A DNA stretch of 64,000 nt from the NCBI GenBank assembly GCA_041940305.1, contig JBGTSJ010000013.1, forward strand, positions 62,001 through 126,000, read 5' to 3'. Shown in pieces: positions 33,517 through 42,210 of this stretch. The notes under the pieces were generated by a model, which was not told where the DNA came from, did not search any database, and was given only the letters and a program-made list of their open reading frames with translations. Numbering within the stretch: position 1 is the first letter of the stretch; the number at the start of each line of letters is the position of its first letter. The stretch comes from JBGTSJ01 sp041940305. GTDB lineage: Bacteria > Planctomycetota > Planctomycetia > Planctomycetales > Planctomycetaceae. A program made the translations under genes and the position numbers.

Positions 33517-34940
33517 CCGCCACTGACCTCTTCACTCGCGGCTGCCGCGAATCGTCGATCGCCCGCCATCTCAGTGCACCCCGCGATCCCGTCCAGCACG
33601 CCCGCCAGCTCCCCGGCCAGGCTCCGACCGTCGAAGTCCCGGGCCGCTCGCTCCAGCCCTGCACTCAATGTCGCCGTGCCCCGCATCCGCCACGCCCGTT
33701 CGATCCCCTGCGCGATTTCCCCTCCGTCGTTTCCGTTTACCACCGCTCCCAGCCCGTACTCCGTGATAATGTCCGACGTCGCACCCGCATCTGCCAGCGC
33801 CACGATTGGCTTGTCGTACGCCAGCATCTCGAACAGCTTGCCCGGCACCTGCAGGTCCGTGCCCGGCTGCACCAGCAGCAGCATGTCCGCGTCAGCCATC
33901 CTCTGTAGCACCTCTCCATGCGCCACCGGCGGTTCGATGGTCACCCACTTCCGCATCCCCCGCCTGCGTGCGTACTCCGCCAGGCCGAACTCCGCCTCGC
34001 AATGCCCCACCTGCTCCAGCGCCACCCGCAGGCCCCGTTCATGCAGCAGCACCAGCCCATCCACAATCGGTCGCGGATCCCGCTGGCGATAGAGCGACCC
34101 CGGATGCAGCACCCGGATCACACCGTCCCGCTCTCCCGAACTCCGCTCACTCTCCGCACACAACTCTCGCACTCGCTCCAGCAGTTCCGGATCACATCCG
34201 TTCGGGATCGCCACGAACCGCTCCGCCGGCATCGCCGCATACCAGTTGCGAAACTCCGCGGCCATCCGCGGAGTATTCAGCACCACCGCGTCCGCGCTTC
34301 GCACGCAGCGCGACTCAAACCACCACAGCGCTCGCTGACCCCACGGGTTCGACGCTTTGTATCCCCACGGCTTACGCGCCCACGGATCGCGAAAGTCCAT
34401 TACCCACGGAATCCCCAGCTTCCCACGCACACGCCGGCCCAGCAGATGCAGGCTGTGCGGCGGCCCGCTCGTGTACACCGCCTCCACGGCGCACTCCCTC
34501 GCCAGCCGGCAGGCCGCCTCCGTTGCTGACGCCGCCCACGCCGCATCGCCGTCCGGAGTCCGCTGCAGCAGGTCCCGTGCGTTCCGTCCCCAATCCTTCA
34601 GCCACTCCCATCTCGCGATTCGGCGCTTCTCACGAAATCCCGCATTGCTTGAACTCGCCGCTCCCCCGAACCCCGTTCCCGACTCGCGTTCCCTCTTCGC
34701 TCGCCGCTCCACACGCAATCCGCGCACCCACTTCGGAACCGCCTCGCCGTCCGCCCCCGTCTGCGTCAGCACCACCGGCTCCCAGCCAAACTCCGGCAGC
34801 ATTCGCGCGAACCGCGCCGTCCGATGCACTCCCGCGCTGTTCGACGGCGGAAACGCTGCCGCAATCATCAGCACCCGGCGTTCGGATTTGCCCCGTTGGA
34901 GTCCAGCCTTCAGGCTGCTTTCCAACTCGGCAACGCTCAC
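33513..34940 (-). CDS. GT4-type glycosyltransferase
   Basis: 475 residues from a GTG at 34940 overlapping the WecB stop (GTGA); the longer in-frame sequence upstream is a shadow of wecB. Acceptor domain: 'VLMIAAAFPPSNSAGVHRTA' and 'EAVYTSGPPHSLHLLGRRV'. Donor domain: 'VIRVLHPGSLYRQRDPRPIV', 'VAHGEVLQRMADADMLLLVQ' and 'QVPGKLFEMLAYDKPIVAL'. The 'TSGPPHS' and 'DFRDPWA' segments fit GT4 enzymes of capsule loci. Sugar is unknown. Confidence 0.85.
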   Translation of the reverse strand: MSVAELESSLKAGLQRGKSERRVLMIAAAFPPSNSAGVHRTARFARMLPEFGWEPVVLTQTGADGEAVPKWVRGLRVERRAKRERESGTGFGGAASSSNAGFREKRRIARWEWLKDWGRNARDLLQRTPDGDAAWAASATEAACRLARECAVEAVYTSGPPHSLHLLGRRVRGKLGIPWVMDFRDPWARKPWGYKASNPWGQRALWWFESRCVRSADAVVLNTPRMAAEFRNWYAAMPAERFVAIPNGCDPELLERVRELCAESERSSGERDGVIRVLHPGSLYRQRDPRPIVDGLVLLHERGLRVALEQVGHCEAEFGLAEYARRRGMRKWVTIEPPVAHGEVLQRMADADMLLLVQPGTDLQVPGKLFEMLAYDKPIVALADAGATSDIITEYGLGAVVNGNDGGEIAQGIERAWRMRGTATLSAGLERAARDFDGRSLAGELAGVLDGIAGCTEMAGDRRFAAAASEEVSGG

Positions 34941-36031
34941 TGCATCACCTCCGCCAGATGCCCTGCAATCCGCTCCGCCGCCTTTCCGTCCCACAACGCC
35001 GGCGCCCTTCCACTCCGTTCCGGTCCCCGCAGCACCTCCGCCGCCGCGGCTGTGATCGCTTCCGTCCGCCAACCCACCAGCCGGTTGCTCCCCTCCAAAA
35101 TCGTGATCGGCCGCTCCGTGTTCTCCCGCAGCGTCAGGCATGGCACCCCCAGCGCCGTCGTCTCCTCCTGCAGTCCCCCCGAATCCGTCAGCACCAGCCG
35201 AGCTCCGTCCACGAGCCCCAGCATGTCCAGATACCCCAGCGGCTCCGTCGCCCGATACCCGTTCAGTTCGCTCCGCCCCGCAAGCTCGAATGACTCCAGC
35301 CGCGACCGCGTCCGCGGATGCACCGGAAACACCACCGGCATCTCCGCCGACACCGCGTGCACTCCCCGCAGAATCGACTCCAGCCGCTCCCGGTCATCCA
35401 CATTCGACGGCCGGTGCAGGGTCAGCATCGCGTACTTTCCACGCTCCAGTTCCCACCGCCGCTGCGCCTCCACGCTACGCTCCCGCGCCGCCGGCAGATG
35501 CCAACGCAGCGTGTCGATCATCACGTTCCCCACGGGGATAACCCGCTCCGCCGGAATTCCCTCCCGCGACAGATTCTCATCCGCCTCCGGCTCCGACGTA
35601 TACAGCCAGTCCGCAATCCCGTCCGTCAACACCCGGTTGATCTCCTCCGGCATCGACCGGTCCCCGCTCCGCAGCCCCGCCTCCACGTGCGCCACCGCGA
35701 TCCCCAGCTTGTTCGCCGTCAACGCCGCCGCCAGCGTCGAGTTCACGTCCCCCACCACCACCACCACTCGCGGCCGATGCTCCATAAACTCCCCCTCCAG
35801 CTTCCGCATCACCTCCGCCAGTTGAGCCACGTGCGACCCCGATCCCACCCCCAGGTTCGCATCCGGCTCCGGAATCCCCAACTCCTCAAAAAACCCCCCG
35901 CTCATCGCCCGGTCATAATGCTGACCCGTATGCACAATCCGCCGCGAAATCCCCGCCCCATCAAACGCGCACACCAGCGGCGCAATCTTCATGAAATTGG
36001 GACGCGCTCCGGCGATCAGTGTGGCGTGCAT
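34937..36031 (-). CDS. wecB: UDP-N-acetylglucosamine 2-epimerase (non-hydrolysing type)
   Basis: 364 residues. Motifs: 'LIAGARPNFMKIAPLVCAF', 'IVHTGQHYDRAMSGGFFEE', 'VVVVVGDVNSTLAAA', 'HVEAGLRSGDRSMPEEINR', 'FPVHPRTRS' and 'VLTDSGGLQEETTALGVP'. These are the complete WecB set; the enzyme interconverts UDP-GlcNAc and UDP-ManNAc. The ManNAc product can be oxidised to ManNAcA or feed a nonulosonate route, and NeuB-like and cytidylyltransferase genes occur 4-6 kb upstream in the same direction. The start overlaps the AAC(3)-like stop by 16 nt. Confidence 0.93.
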   Translation of the reverse strand: MHATLIAGARPNFMKIAPLVCAFDGAGISRRIVHTGQHYDRAMSGGFFEELGIPEPDANLGVGSGSHVAQLAEVMRKLEGEFMEHRPRVVVVVGDVNSTLAAALTANKLGIAVAHVEAGLRSGDRSMPEEINRVLTDGIADWLYTSEPEADENLSREGIPAERVIPVGNVMIDTLRWHLPAARERSVEAQRRWELERGKYAMLTLHRPSNVDDRERLESILRGVHAVSAEMPVVFPVHPRTRSRLESFELAGRSELNGYRATEPLGYLDMLGLVDGARLVLTDSGGLQEETTALGVPCLTLRENTERPITILEGSNRLVGWRTEAITAAAAEVLRGPERSGRAPALWDGKAAERIAGHLAEVMQ

Positions 36032-36915
36032 TCTCGCTTCAACACGTATTCAGGATCGGCCGCTAGCTTGGACAGCATGTAATCGCGGAAGGCTCTCCCT
36101 TCAATGAGCAGCGATCGAGCCTGCCCCACCGTGCCCCGCCTTAGCACTCCGTTCTCCGCCAGCTCTTCTTCCAACTCGTCGAACCGGCACTTCCTGGCCG
36201 GCGCATGCATCCGCACTGGTACCCGGCGAACCCCACCCTCCGCATCCGTGATCGAGAACTCCTCCGGCTCGCTCCTCATCAGATACGGAACGCCCGCCAG
36301 CGCCTCCACCGCATGAAAACACGTGTTCCGTCGCAGTCCCACCCCAAGCAGCAGAACCTGTCCCCCGCGATCCATCAGTCGCGAGTAAGGCGTCTCGTTC
36401 CCACACGGCGTGCTCGCCAGCTCGTGGTCAGCAATCAACTCCTCAGCGGCAGGTCCGATCGCCGCGACCGAGTGCGTCGGATGCAGACTCCGGACAACCC
36501 CCGGCCTCCGCCGTAAGGTTTCGGATAATACCCCCACCTGCGACGCGCTCGTCCGCACGTCAAAATCCCGCCGTCCTCGATTCACCTCGCCGAATGTGAG
36601 AGTCGGCAGCACCAGCGTCCCCTGGCCGACCGCTTCGATCAGCCCCACCAGCACCGTCTCGACGCCACCATGCACGTACCCCAGCGAACTTATGGAACTG
36701 TGAACCAGCAGCGTTCCGCCGCGTTCGACCCCCAGCCGTCCCAGGTCAGTGACCAGCGAATCTCTAGAGACCCACTGCTGCGTCAGCGGCCGCAGAACCG
36801 ACTTGGCAAACCGCCTCACCTCGACAACCGTCACGCTCCAGCCTCGTTCATTAAAGCTGCTCCCGCCCTGATCTGACACCGGCTGTGCGCGAATGACGTC
36901 GCTGCAACACCGCAT
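36016..36915 (-). CDS. AAC(3)-family N-acyltransferase
   Basis: 299 residues from the ATG at 36915; a GTG at 36834 with GAGG 7 nt upstream gives 272 residues and a more usual N-terminus. Family motifs: 'LLVHSSISSLGYVHGG', 'TLVLPTLTFGEVNRGRR', 'SLHPTHSVAAIGPAAEE' and 'PCGNETPYSRLMDRGGQVLL'. AAC(3) proteins acetylate amino groups with acetyl-CoA; members in EPS loci acylate amino sugars rather than aminoglycoside drugs, which is the likely role here. Resistance is not implied. It lies between a large glycosyltransferase-like gene and wecB. Confidence 0.82.
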   Translation of the reverse strand: MRCCSDVIRAQPVSDQGGSSFNERGWSVTVVEVRRFAKSVLRPLTQQWVSRDSLVTDLGRLGVERGGTLLVHSSISSLGYVHGGVETVLVGLIEAVGQGTLVLPTLTFGEVNRGRRDFDVRTSASQVGVLSETLRRRPGVVRSLHPTHSVAAIGPAAEELIADHELASTPCGNETPYSRLMDRGGQVLLLGVGLRRNTCFHAVEALAGVPYLMRSEPEEFSITDAEGGVRRVPVRMHAPARKCRFDELEEELAENGVLRRGTVGQARSLLIEGRAFRDYMLSKLAADPEYVLKRECTPH

Positions 36916-36945
36916 GACGCTCGTAATTCAGGCTCGCGATTGTGA

Positions 36946-38994
36946 TCAGGGAATCCGGCAGACCACACGCTCGACGCTTTCACCCGCAGGCTCAATCGCC
37001 TGCGACTCCTCGCCTGATCCCCCGCCCAGTGCATCACGCTCATCGCACTCGCCTTCCCTGTCCCAGAGACCTCGGAGGCGTGAAACGAGCGCCAATGTGG
37101 CCTTTCCGAGTCTCGCCGGTCCGGCATGATCACGAAGAAACTGCTCTCGTATGGCGTCGCATCCTGTTGGCACGGTCGACAGCGCGATATCCACCGCCTC
37201 CCGCAGCTGCTCGGGCGATCGTGCTGGCAGAGCGGGGCCCTCCGTCGCGTAGGGATACCGATCCGGTTCCTGTGAGAAATTGACACAGATTGTCCGCTTC
37301 GCCCGCAGTATTGCTTCCAGCACTGTCGTCGATGATGCGCTGATCAGGATGTCGCATGCCGCAAGCAACTCGTCGAAGCGATCAGTGAAGAACCGGACCT
37401 GCGAGATCCCGACTTCGCTGGCCATCGCCTCCAGACTGGCAATGCTCGCCGCGTTGGGACTGGGATGCGTCTTCACGCACACAACGCAGTTCGCTTGGTT
37501 TCTCACGGATTCCAGCACCACCCGCACCGCGGTCGAGAACCAGTGATACGTCTGCGTCGTCACCAGCACGATCACGGACTCTTCTGGAAGCGATAACGCG
37601 GCGCGGCAGTCCGACTTCGATATGGGATTGTTTACGAGATCATCCAGCCGAGACGGGCCGGTAACCCATACCCTCTCTCGCGGATATGCTCCGAGGTCGC
37701 TGACGACTGACTTTGCATATGATCCGTATGCCGCAAAATAGTCCGGAATCGGTGCCCCCTCGATGTGCCCGCGCGGCACGGTGTACACGTAGTGGGCTGG
37801 CATGATCGTTCCATGCTGCACGCCGACCGTCGGTATCCCCAACTCACGCGCAGCCGCCAGTTCCGCCATTGCGGGCCTATAGAACTCCTCTCCGACCAGC
37901 AATGCGACGACGTTCCCCGCGGATTGAATGGCCCGTCCTGCGTCGGCTACCTGCTGCGACCATTCAGCGATCGAACAGATACTGCGATGCAGCGAGTGCC
38001 GGTACATTTCATACACATCCGCCCCCGCGAACCGAAACGAACTGCGAAACGTCGCCGTCCCCATTAATCGGTGATATCTCCAGATTGCCGCAACCTCGCG
38101 CGGAAGGGAGCGCAGGTACGCAGACACGCCGCGATGCCACTCCGCGACCACGACAGGCGAGTTTGTCTTTCTGACCAGGGACTCAAACCGTCGAGGCTCA
38201 CGCTCCCCCTCGACCGCGCCTTCCCCCTTTCGCAGCAGAAACCGCTGTGCCACGTCAGGGCAGAGTGCCCGTAAGCCCTTACTCGGCCCGCTCCAGATGA
38301 GCGGCCGCAGGCCGTTCGAGTCGAGCTCCACATATCGGAACGCCCTTGAAGCGAACAGCACGCATGGCTTCTTGTCCTCCCGATATCGACCTCTGAACCA
38401 CCGGGATCGCCATCGACCAAGCACACTCTGTGCCCACAGCCTTAACGGCTTCCACAATGCCCTCGCGACATCCGTCGGAAGTGACTCAGCATTGTTGGAC
38501 AGTGCCGGCTTCTTATCCGTTTCCTCCAGCCACGAACACGGCACGTTCGCCGAGTCACACCGTGATCTCACACAACTCGCCAGTACTGCATCCCGCGACG
38601 ATACGACGACGCTGGCGGGCGACACGCTCTTCAACACGCGATCCAGAATCCAAAGGCTCCGTAACGCCGGAATCGCCCCGCGCATCGGGCTTCGGTAGGC
38701 TCCGGGACCGCACCACCAAACCGAGTACCCCCCCCGTAACCGAAACAAATCGTCAAAGCAGTTTTCCCCCTTCAGCGGCCGCGATGGCCAATCCTCCAGA
38801 AACTGCATCAGATCTTCACGAAAGAGATCGGCATCGAAAAACTGATCGACTGGCAACCGCTCCCATCCCACCGGACACGTGCAGTCCGACTGCTCCTCGG
38901 AGAGGTCCAGCCACCGCACCCGGCGCCCATCGCTCTTTGGCCATTGACCGGCTGGAACGCCTCCTGCCGTCACGACTATTTGATCAGCTGTCAT
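36946..38994 (-). CDS. Large GT-B-like surface-carbohydrate biosynthesis protein
   Basis: 682 residues, family not firmly recognised. The C-terminal half looks like a GT-B glycosyltransferase: 'ELGIPTVGVQHGTIMPAHYV' (QHG motif seen in capsule and glycerophosphate/Kdo-like transferases), 'YFAAYGSYAKSVVSDLGAYP', 'VCVKTHPSPN' and 'ISASSTTVLEAILRAKRT' (Ser-rich loop plus Glu contacting the nucleotide). The N-terminal 300 residues are less conserved in appearance ('SVWWCGPGAYRSP', 'SVVVSSRDAVLASCV'). It lies beside NeuB-like and CMP-sugar synthetase-like genes, so it could transfer a CMP-activated acid sugar, but this is inference. Confidence 0.6.
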   Translation of the reverse strand: MTADQIVVTAGGVPAGQWPKSDGRRVRWLDLSEEQSDCTCPVGWERLPVDQFFDADLFREDLMQFLEDWPSRPLKGENCFDDLFRLRGGYSVWWCGPGAYRSPMRGAIPALRSLWILDRVLKSVSPASVVVSSRDAVLASCVRSRCDSANVPCSWLEETDKKPALSNNAESLPTDVARALWKPLRLWAQSVLGRWRSRWFRGRYREDKKPCVLFASRAFRYVELDSNGLRPLIWSGPSKGLRALCPDVAQRFLLRKGEGAVEGEREPRRFESLVRKTNSPVVVAEWHRGVSAYLRSLPREVAAIWRYHRLMGTATFRSSFRFAGADVYEMYRHSLHRSICSIAEWSQQVADAGRAIQSAGNVVALLVGEEFYRPAMAELAAARELGIPTVGVQHGTIMPAHYVYTVPRGHIEGAPIPDYFAAYGSYAKSVVSDLGAYPRERVWVTGPSRLDDLVNNPISKSDCRAALSLPEESVIVLVTTQTYHWFSTAVRVVLESVRNQANCVVCVKTHPSPNAASIASLEAMASEVGISQVRFFTDRFDELLAACDILISASSTTVLEAILRAKRTICVNFSQEPDRYPYATEGPALPARSPEQLREAVDIALSTVPTGCDAIREQFLRDHAGPARLGKATLALVSRLRGLWDREGECDERDALGGGSGEESQAIEPAGESVERVVCRIP

Positions 38995-39017
38995 CCTGGG
39001 AACGCTGGCTCGCTTCC

Positions 39018-39677
39018 TCAGACGCGACCGGCCTCTGCCAGCAGCCTGTCATATTGCGCAACCTCATCTCCATTGCCCGTCCGGTTGCTGTCATGCATCC
39101 GGTACCGATACAACGGAAACGGCAAGTGACAGATCTTGTACTTCCGGGTGAATCGCTGCAGCAATTCATGCCCCTCACGCATCTGGAACTGATCGTTGTA
39201 GAATCGCAGATTGCACAGCGACTCGTAGGTAAACATCACACCACACGCGATTGGCTCATCCGCAAACCGGTGGGTGCTGATCCGCACGCCGACCTCATTG
39301 ACTCGGCGGTAGTCGCAAGTGACCGCCTGATAATCGGCGTTCGTCTCCAGGAACAGCGATAGTACGTACAGAAAATGCCGCGACACGTAGTCGTCGGCGT
39401 CCACGCGCACGAAGTACTGACCACGCGCGACCTGAAGAATGCGATTCAGCGAGGCAGGCAATCCCATATTCCGAGGATTATTGAGCAGTCGCAGATTCAA
39501 TGCGCTGTCCGCTTCGAAGCAGTCGCAAATGTCCGACAGGTCATCGGCGGGATCGTCATTGACGATGATCACCTCGAAATCATTCCGCGCCACCGTCTGG
39601 CTCGCCAGACTTCGCAGGCACCGCGACAGCCACTCTCTTTGTTTGTAACAGCAGACTCCGACAGTCACTTTGTACAT
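39018..39677 (-). CDS. GT2-family glycosyltransferase
   Basis: 219 residues, shorter than many GT2 enzymes but complete. 'VTVGVCCYKQREWLSRCLRS' begins the fold, 'FEVIIVNDDPADDLSD' binds the nucleotide, and 'YFVRVDADDYVSRHFL' carries the DxD. The acceptor side has 'FNDQFQMREGHELL' type sequence and ends with 'LPFPLYRYRMHDSNRT'. A cytosolic enzyme adding one sugar to the growing repeat is likely. Confidence 0.9.
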   Translation of the reverse strand: MYKVTVGVCCYKQREWLSRCLRSLASQTVARNDFEVIIVNDDPADDLSDICDCFEADSALNLRLLNNPRNMGLPASLNRILQVARGQYFVRVDADDYVSRHFLYVLSLFLETNADYQAVTCDYRRVNEVGVRISTHRFADEPIACGVMFTYESLCNLRFYNDQFQMREGHELLQRFTRKYKICHLPFPLYRYRMHDSNRTGNGDEVAQYDRLLAEAGRV

Positions 39678-39726
39678 CGCAGTGCTCCAGGCTCAGTCGT
39701 CGGCGCGATCCAGCGGCTGCTCGACG

Positions 39727-40755
39727 TCAACTTGCGCCTTCAAAGTCGTCCCAGCGCAGTCGCTCACACGCCTTCTTGTCTCTCACCAGCTTCTTGCCCA
39801 GCACCTGATCGTACTGCCGTGCGTCGATACCCTCGCGCGGACGCAGCGTCGTCAGGCACTCCTCATCGGCAATCTCGCCGGCCTTCATGTCCCGACTGAA
39901 GTAGACGGCGCGACGAAACTCCCAAATGCGGCGCGGCGTCTCGACTTCCCCGACGGGTGTCCTCAACCCCGACCCCAGCATCAGTTCGCGCCGCCGACAG
40001 AAGTCGACGAAGTCGGCCAGCGTCTCCTTCGTATGGGCGAAGTGATGGTCCCGAAAATCGCGCGATGTATCGTCGGTAAAATGTGTCTCGATCACCTGCG
40101 CGCCCATGCAGACCGCCACCTTCACCGCCACGTTGCCCATCGTATGATCTGAGTAACCGATCACCACGGCCTGGTCGAGCTCCCGTCGCAATGTCTCAAG
40201 GCATCTGAGGTTCGCATACTCATCCCGTGGATTGCCGTACATCGCCACACAATGCATCACGCACAGCTTGCCTTCGGGAATGAACTCTTCATCCACTGAC
40301 GCGATGTACTCGACCGCCTGCTGCACCTCATGCAGTTCTGACATCGCAGTCGCGATGCACAGCGGCTTGTTGCGGCCAACGAGGTTCTTCAGCAGTCGGA
40401 AGTTCGTCAGATCGCCTGATCCGACTTTGTGCACCGCGATGTACGGGTCCAGCACGTCGATCGACTCGCGATCCCAGATCGACGACATGAACTGCACTCC
40501 GCGCTCCCGGCACGCCGTTGCCAGGGCCACGTAATCGTCCATCCTCAGCGCAAACCGGCCGAAGTGCTTGTGCCGTTCCGGCGACTCGACTTTGCTGACA
40601 ATCCGGTCCGGCGTGTAGGTCTGAAACTTCACCGCGTCGGCCCCGGCCTGTACGGCGTCGTCCAGCAGTTTGAACGCATAATCCAGCTGTCCTTCGTGGT
40701 TGCCGCCGATCTCGGCAATCACGAACGGACGCGACAGCGAATGAAATGAGTGCAT
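39727..40755 (-). CDS. neuB: N-acetylneuraminate synthase family protein (NeuB-like)
   Basis: 342 residues. TIM-barrel motifs: 'FVIAEIGGNHEGQLDYAFKL', 'AGADAVKFQTYTPDRIVS', 'VQFMSSIWDRESIDVL', 'HKVGSGDLTNFRLLKNLV' and 'VIGYSDHTMGNVAVKVAV'; the last ~45 residues ('GIDARQYDQVLGKKLVRD') match the SAF/antifreeze-like tail. The family condenses phosphoenolpyruvate with an N-acyl sugar (ManNAc or a derivative) to a nine-carbon acid. The adjoining cytidylyltransferase gene supports a sialic/legionaminic/pseudaminic-type product, but the exact sugar cannot be read. One-base overlap (TAATG) with the cyclase-like gene. Confidence 0.88.
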   Translation of the reverse strand: MHSFHSLSRPFVIAEIGGNHEGQLDYAFKLLDDAVQAGADAVKFQTYTPDRIVSKVESPERHKHFGRFALRMDDYVALATACRERGVQFMSSIWDRESIDVLDPYIAVHKVGSGDLTNFRLLKNLVGRNKPLCIATAMSELHEVQQAVEYIASVDEEFIPEGKLCVMHCVAMYGNPRDEYANLRCLETLRRELDQAVVIGYSDHTMGNVAVKVAVCMGAQVIETHFTDDTSRDFRDHHFAHTKETLADFVDFCRRRELMLGSGLRTPVGEVETPRRIWEFRRAVYFSRDMKAGEIADEECLTTLRPREGIDARQYDQVLGKKLVRDKKACERLRWDDFEGAS

Positions 40756-41486
40756 TACAGTGCTATCTGCCCACCGGTTTCGGAGAGTTCGTCAATTAAC
40801 AGAACGCGGCACAGCGATGCGGACACGGCGTCGATCTTCAGGGGCGCCGCCAGCAGCGTGTAATGACCGGTTGCGACCTGCCTTGAATCGATGACCAGCG
40901 GAGCAAGCAGGAGAGTTCCCGGTTCCGCCTCAAACAGCTTCGTCACGGCCCCGTACGGAGACCGCTGATTGTCAATCGCCGGCACGTCTACCCCCAGCAG
41001 ATGGAGCCGCCGCTCACACAGCCACGCCACCAGATCTTCCGTGAAGTAGGGGCTTCCATTCACATAGTGAGACTCACGATGCTGCTTTCCCCACCCAACG
41101 CTCAACAGCAGGCTGTCTCCTGCCGCAACGTCAATTCCGGCGGCGCACAACGCATGCTGCACCTCCTCACGACGGACGGCCTCGCTCGGCCGCTTCTCGG
41201 GCAGAATGAGCAGCTTGCAGGTCCTGAAAAAGTCCGTGGGCTGGAGCTGACTGAGCGGACGCTCTGTCCTCAGCTTGTGCTGGCTCGTCTCGATATACGT
41301 TCCCGCATGTGAGCACAGATCGAAGCGGTAGACCGTGCTCGGATCACCTGCCTCCGTGTCGCTCAATGTCCGGATCGAAGATTCCCAGCCAGCACGGTAC
41401 CGCCACATTCCATTGAAAATGGGCATCGTGACATCATGTACGGTCCGCTTTCCGCCCTCGCCGTTTCCATTAAGACGATTGGGCAA
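40755..41486 (-). CDS. Cyclase-family protein with altered metal motif
   Basis: 243 residues from a TTG at 41486 that overlaps the upstream stop by 17 nt (an ATG at 41426 is an alternative, but it would cut the N-terminal strand 'VHDVTMPIFNGMW'). The fold resembles the PF04199 cyclase/kynurenine-formamidase family, with 'LLLSVGWGKQHRESHYVN' and 'HLLGVDVPAIDNQRSPYGAV'. The usual metal-binding 'HxGTHxDxPxH' appears here as 'HAGTYIETSQH', with the middle His and Asp replaced. Such cyclase-like genes sit beside NeuB-like genes in some EPS loci. Catalytic activity is doubtful; a role in the acid-sugar pathway is inferred. Confidence 0.68.
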   Translation of the reverse strand: MPNRLNGNGEGGKRTVHDVTMPIFNGMWRYRAGWESSIRTLSDTEAGDPSTVYRFDLCSHAGTYIETSQHKLRTERPLSQLQPTDFFRTCKLLILPEKRPSEAVRREEVQHALCAAGIDVAAGDSLLLSVGWGKQHRESHYVNGSPYFTEDLVAWLCERRLHLLGVDVPAIDNQRSPYGAVTKLFEAEPGTLLLAPLVIDSRQVATGHYTLLAAPLKIDAVSASLCRVLLIDELSETGGQIAL

Positions 41487-42210
41487 TGCTTGCTCCTGCT
41501 GGGTCGGAGGAGCGGGTCGACTCCTGACTCCTGAGAGTCCTGCACAGCGATACCCAGTCCTGCAGATCGAACTCAGTATGGGTCACTTCCTTCCCTCGCA
41601 GCATCGCTGTCGCCAGAGCAAAATCTTCGGCCGTATCAATGGCCAGGGCCATTCCGGCGGCTTCAGGGCAATCGCGATTTCGGTATTCTCTGCGGCTGCC
41701 TGTGTTCGGGTTATCGTAGAAATAGGACGTGACGTGCTCCCTCTGCTCCGCAGTAAACAGGTGGTGCCACTTGCGCAGAAACGCGGTTCGCACAATCTCC
41801 ACACTCATTCCCGTGGGGAATGTCCTCCCGGGCACATTCGTTATCAGATCTGCCCGGCTATCGGTGGCAAGCGTCAGCATCGAGCGCAGTATCTGCGGAC
41901 TCATAAAGACGTTGTCGCCGTTGATGCGAACTGCATAGTCAAACTCAGATCTCTCGGCGCAGTCCAGAAAACGCGAGGCGACGTCGTCGAGCGATCCGCG
42001 ATAGCACTCGACGCCTCGCAGACTGCAATACGACGCGATCTCGTCGTCGGCGCTCTGCACCGAAGTTGCAACGACGAGCGGTACCGGAGCAGCACAACGG
42101 ATGCGCTCAATGATGTACTCGATGAGGGGCTTGCCGTGCAGAGGCAGCAAAGCCTTTCGAGGCAGGCGGCGTGAAGATGCTCTGCAGAGCAGAATGACGC
42201 CCACTCTCAT
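41470..42210 (-). CDS. Cytidylyltransferase-like protein (CMP-sugar synthetase/SpsF type)
   Basis: 246 residues. The N-terminal 'MRVGVILLCRASSRRLPRKA' includes the 'A-x-x-x-S-x-R-L-P-x-K' nucleotide-binding pattern, followed by 'GKPLIEYIIERIRCAAPVPL', 'DEIASYCSLRGVECYRGSLD' and 'RINGDNVFMSPQ'. These are SpsF/NeuA-type cytidylyltransferase motifs, so the protein should activate an acid sugar with CTP. It is adjacent to the NeuB-like gene in the proper order. Start overlaps the acyltransferase stop (ATGA). Confidence 0.82.
   Translation of the reverse strand: MRVGVILLCRASSRRLPRKALLPLHGKPLIEYIIERIRCAAPVPLVVATSVQSADDEIASYCSLRGVECYRGSLDDVASRFLDCAERSEFDYAVRINGDNVFMSPQILRSMLTLATDSRADLITNVPGRTFPTGMSVEIVRTAFLRKWHHLFTAEQREHVTSYFYDNPNTGSRREYRNRDCPEAAGMALAIDTAEDFALATAMLRGKEVTHTEFDLQDWVSLCRTLRSQESTRSSDPAGASIAQSS

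Noticed and set aside
34941..35141. In-frame extension of the glycosyltransferase gene to an ATG at 35141
   Set aside because: The extension overlaps wecB by 200 nt and reads as a Gly/Ala-rich shadow; the GTG at 34940 overlaps the stop and fits the locus pattern.
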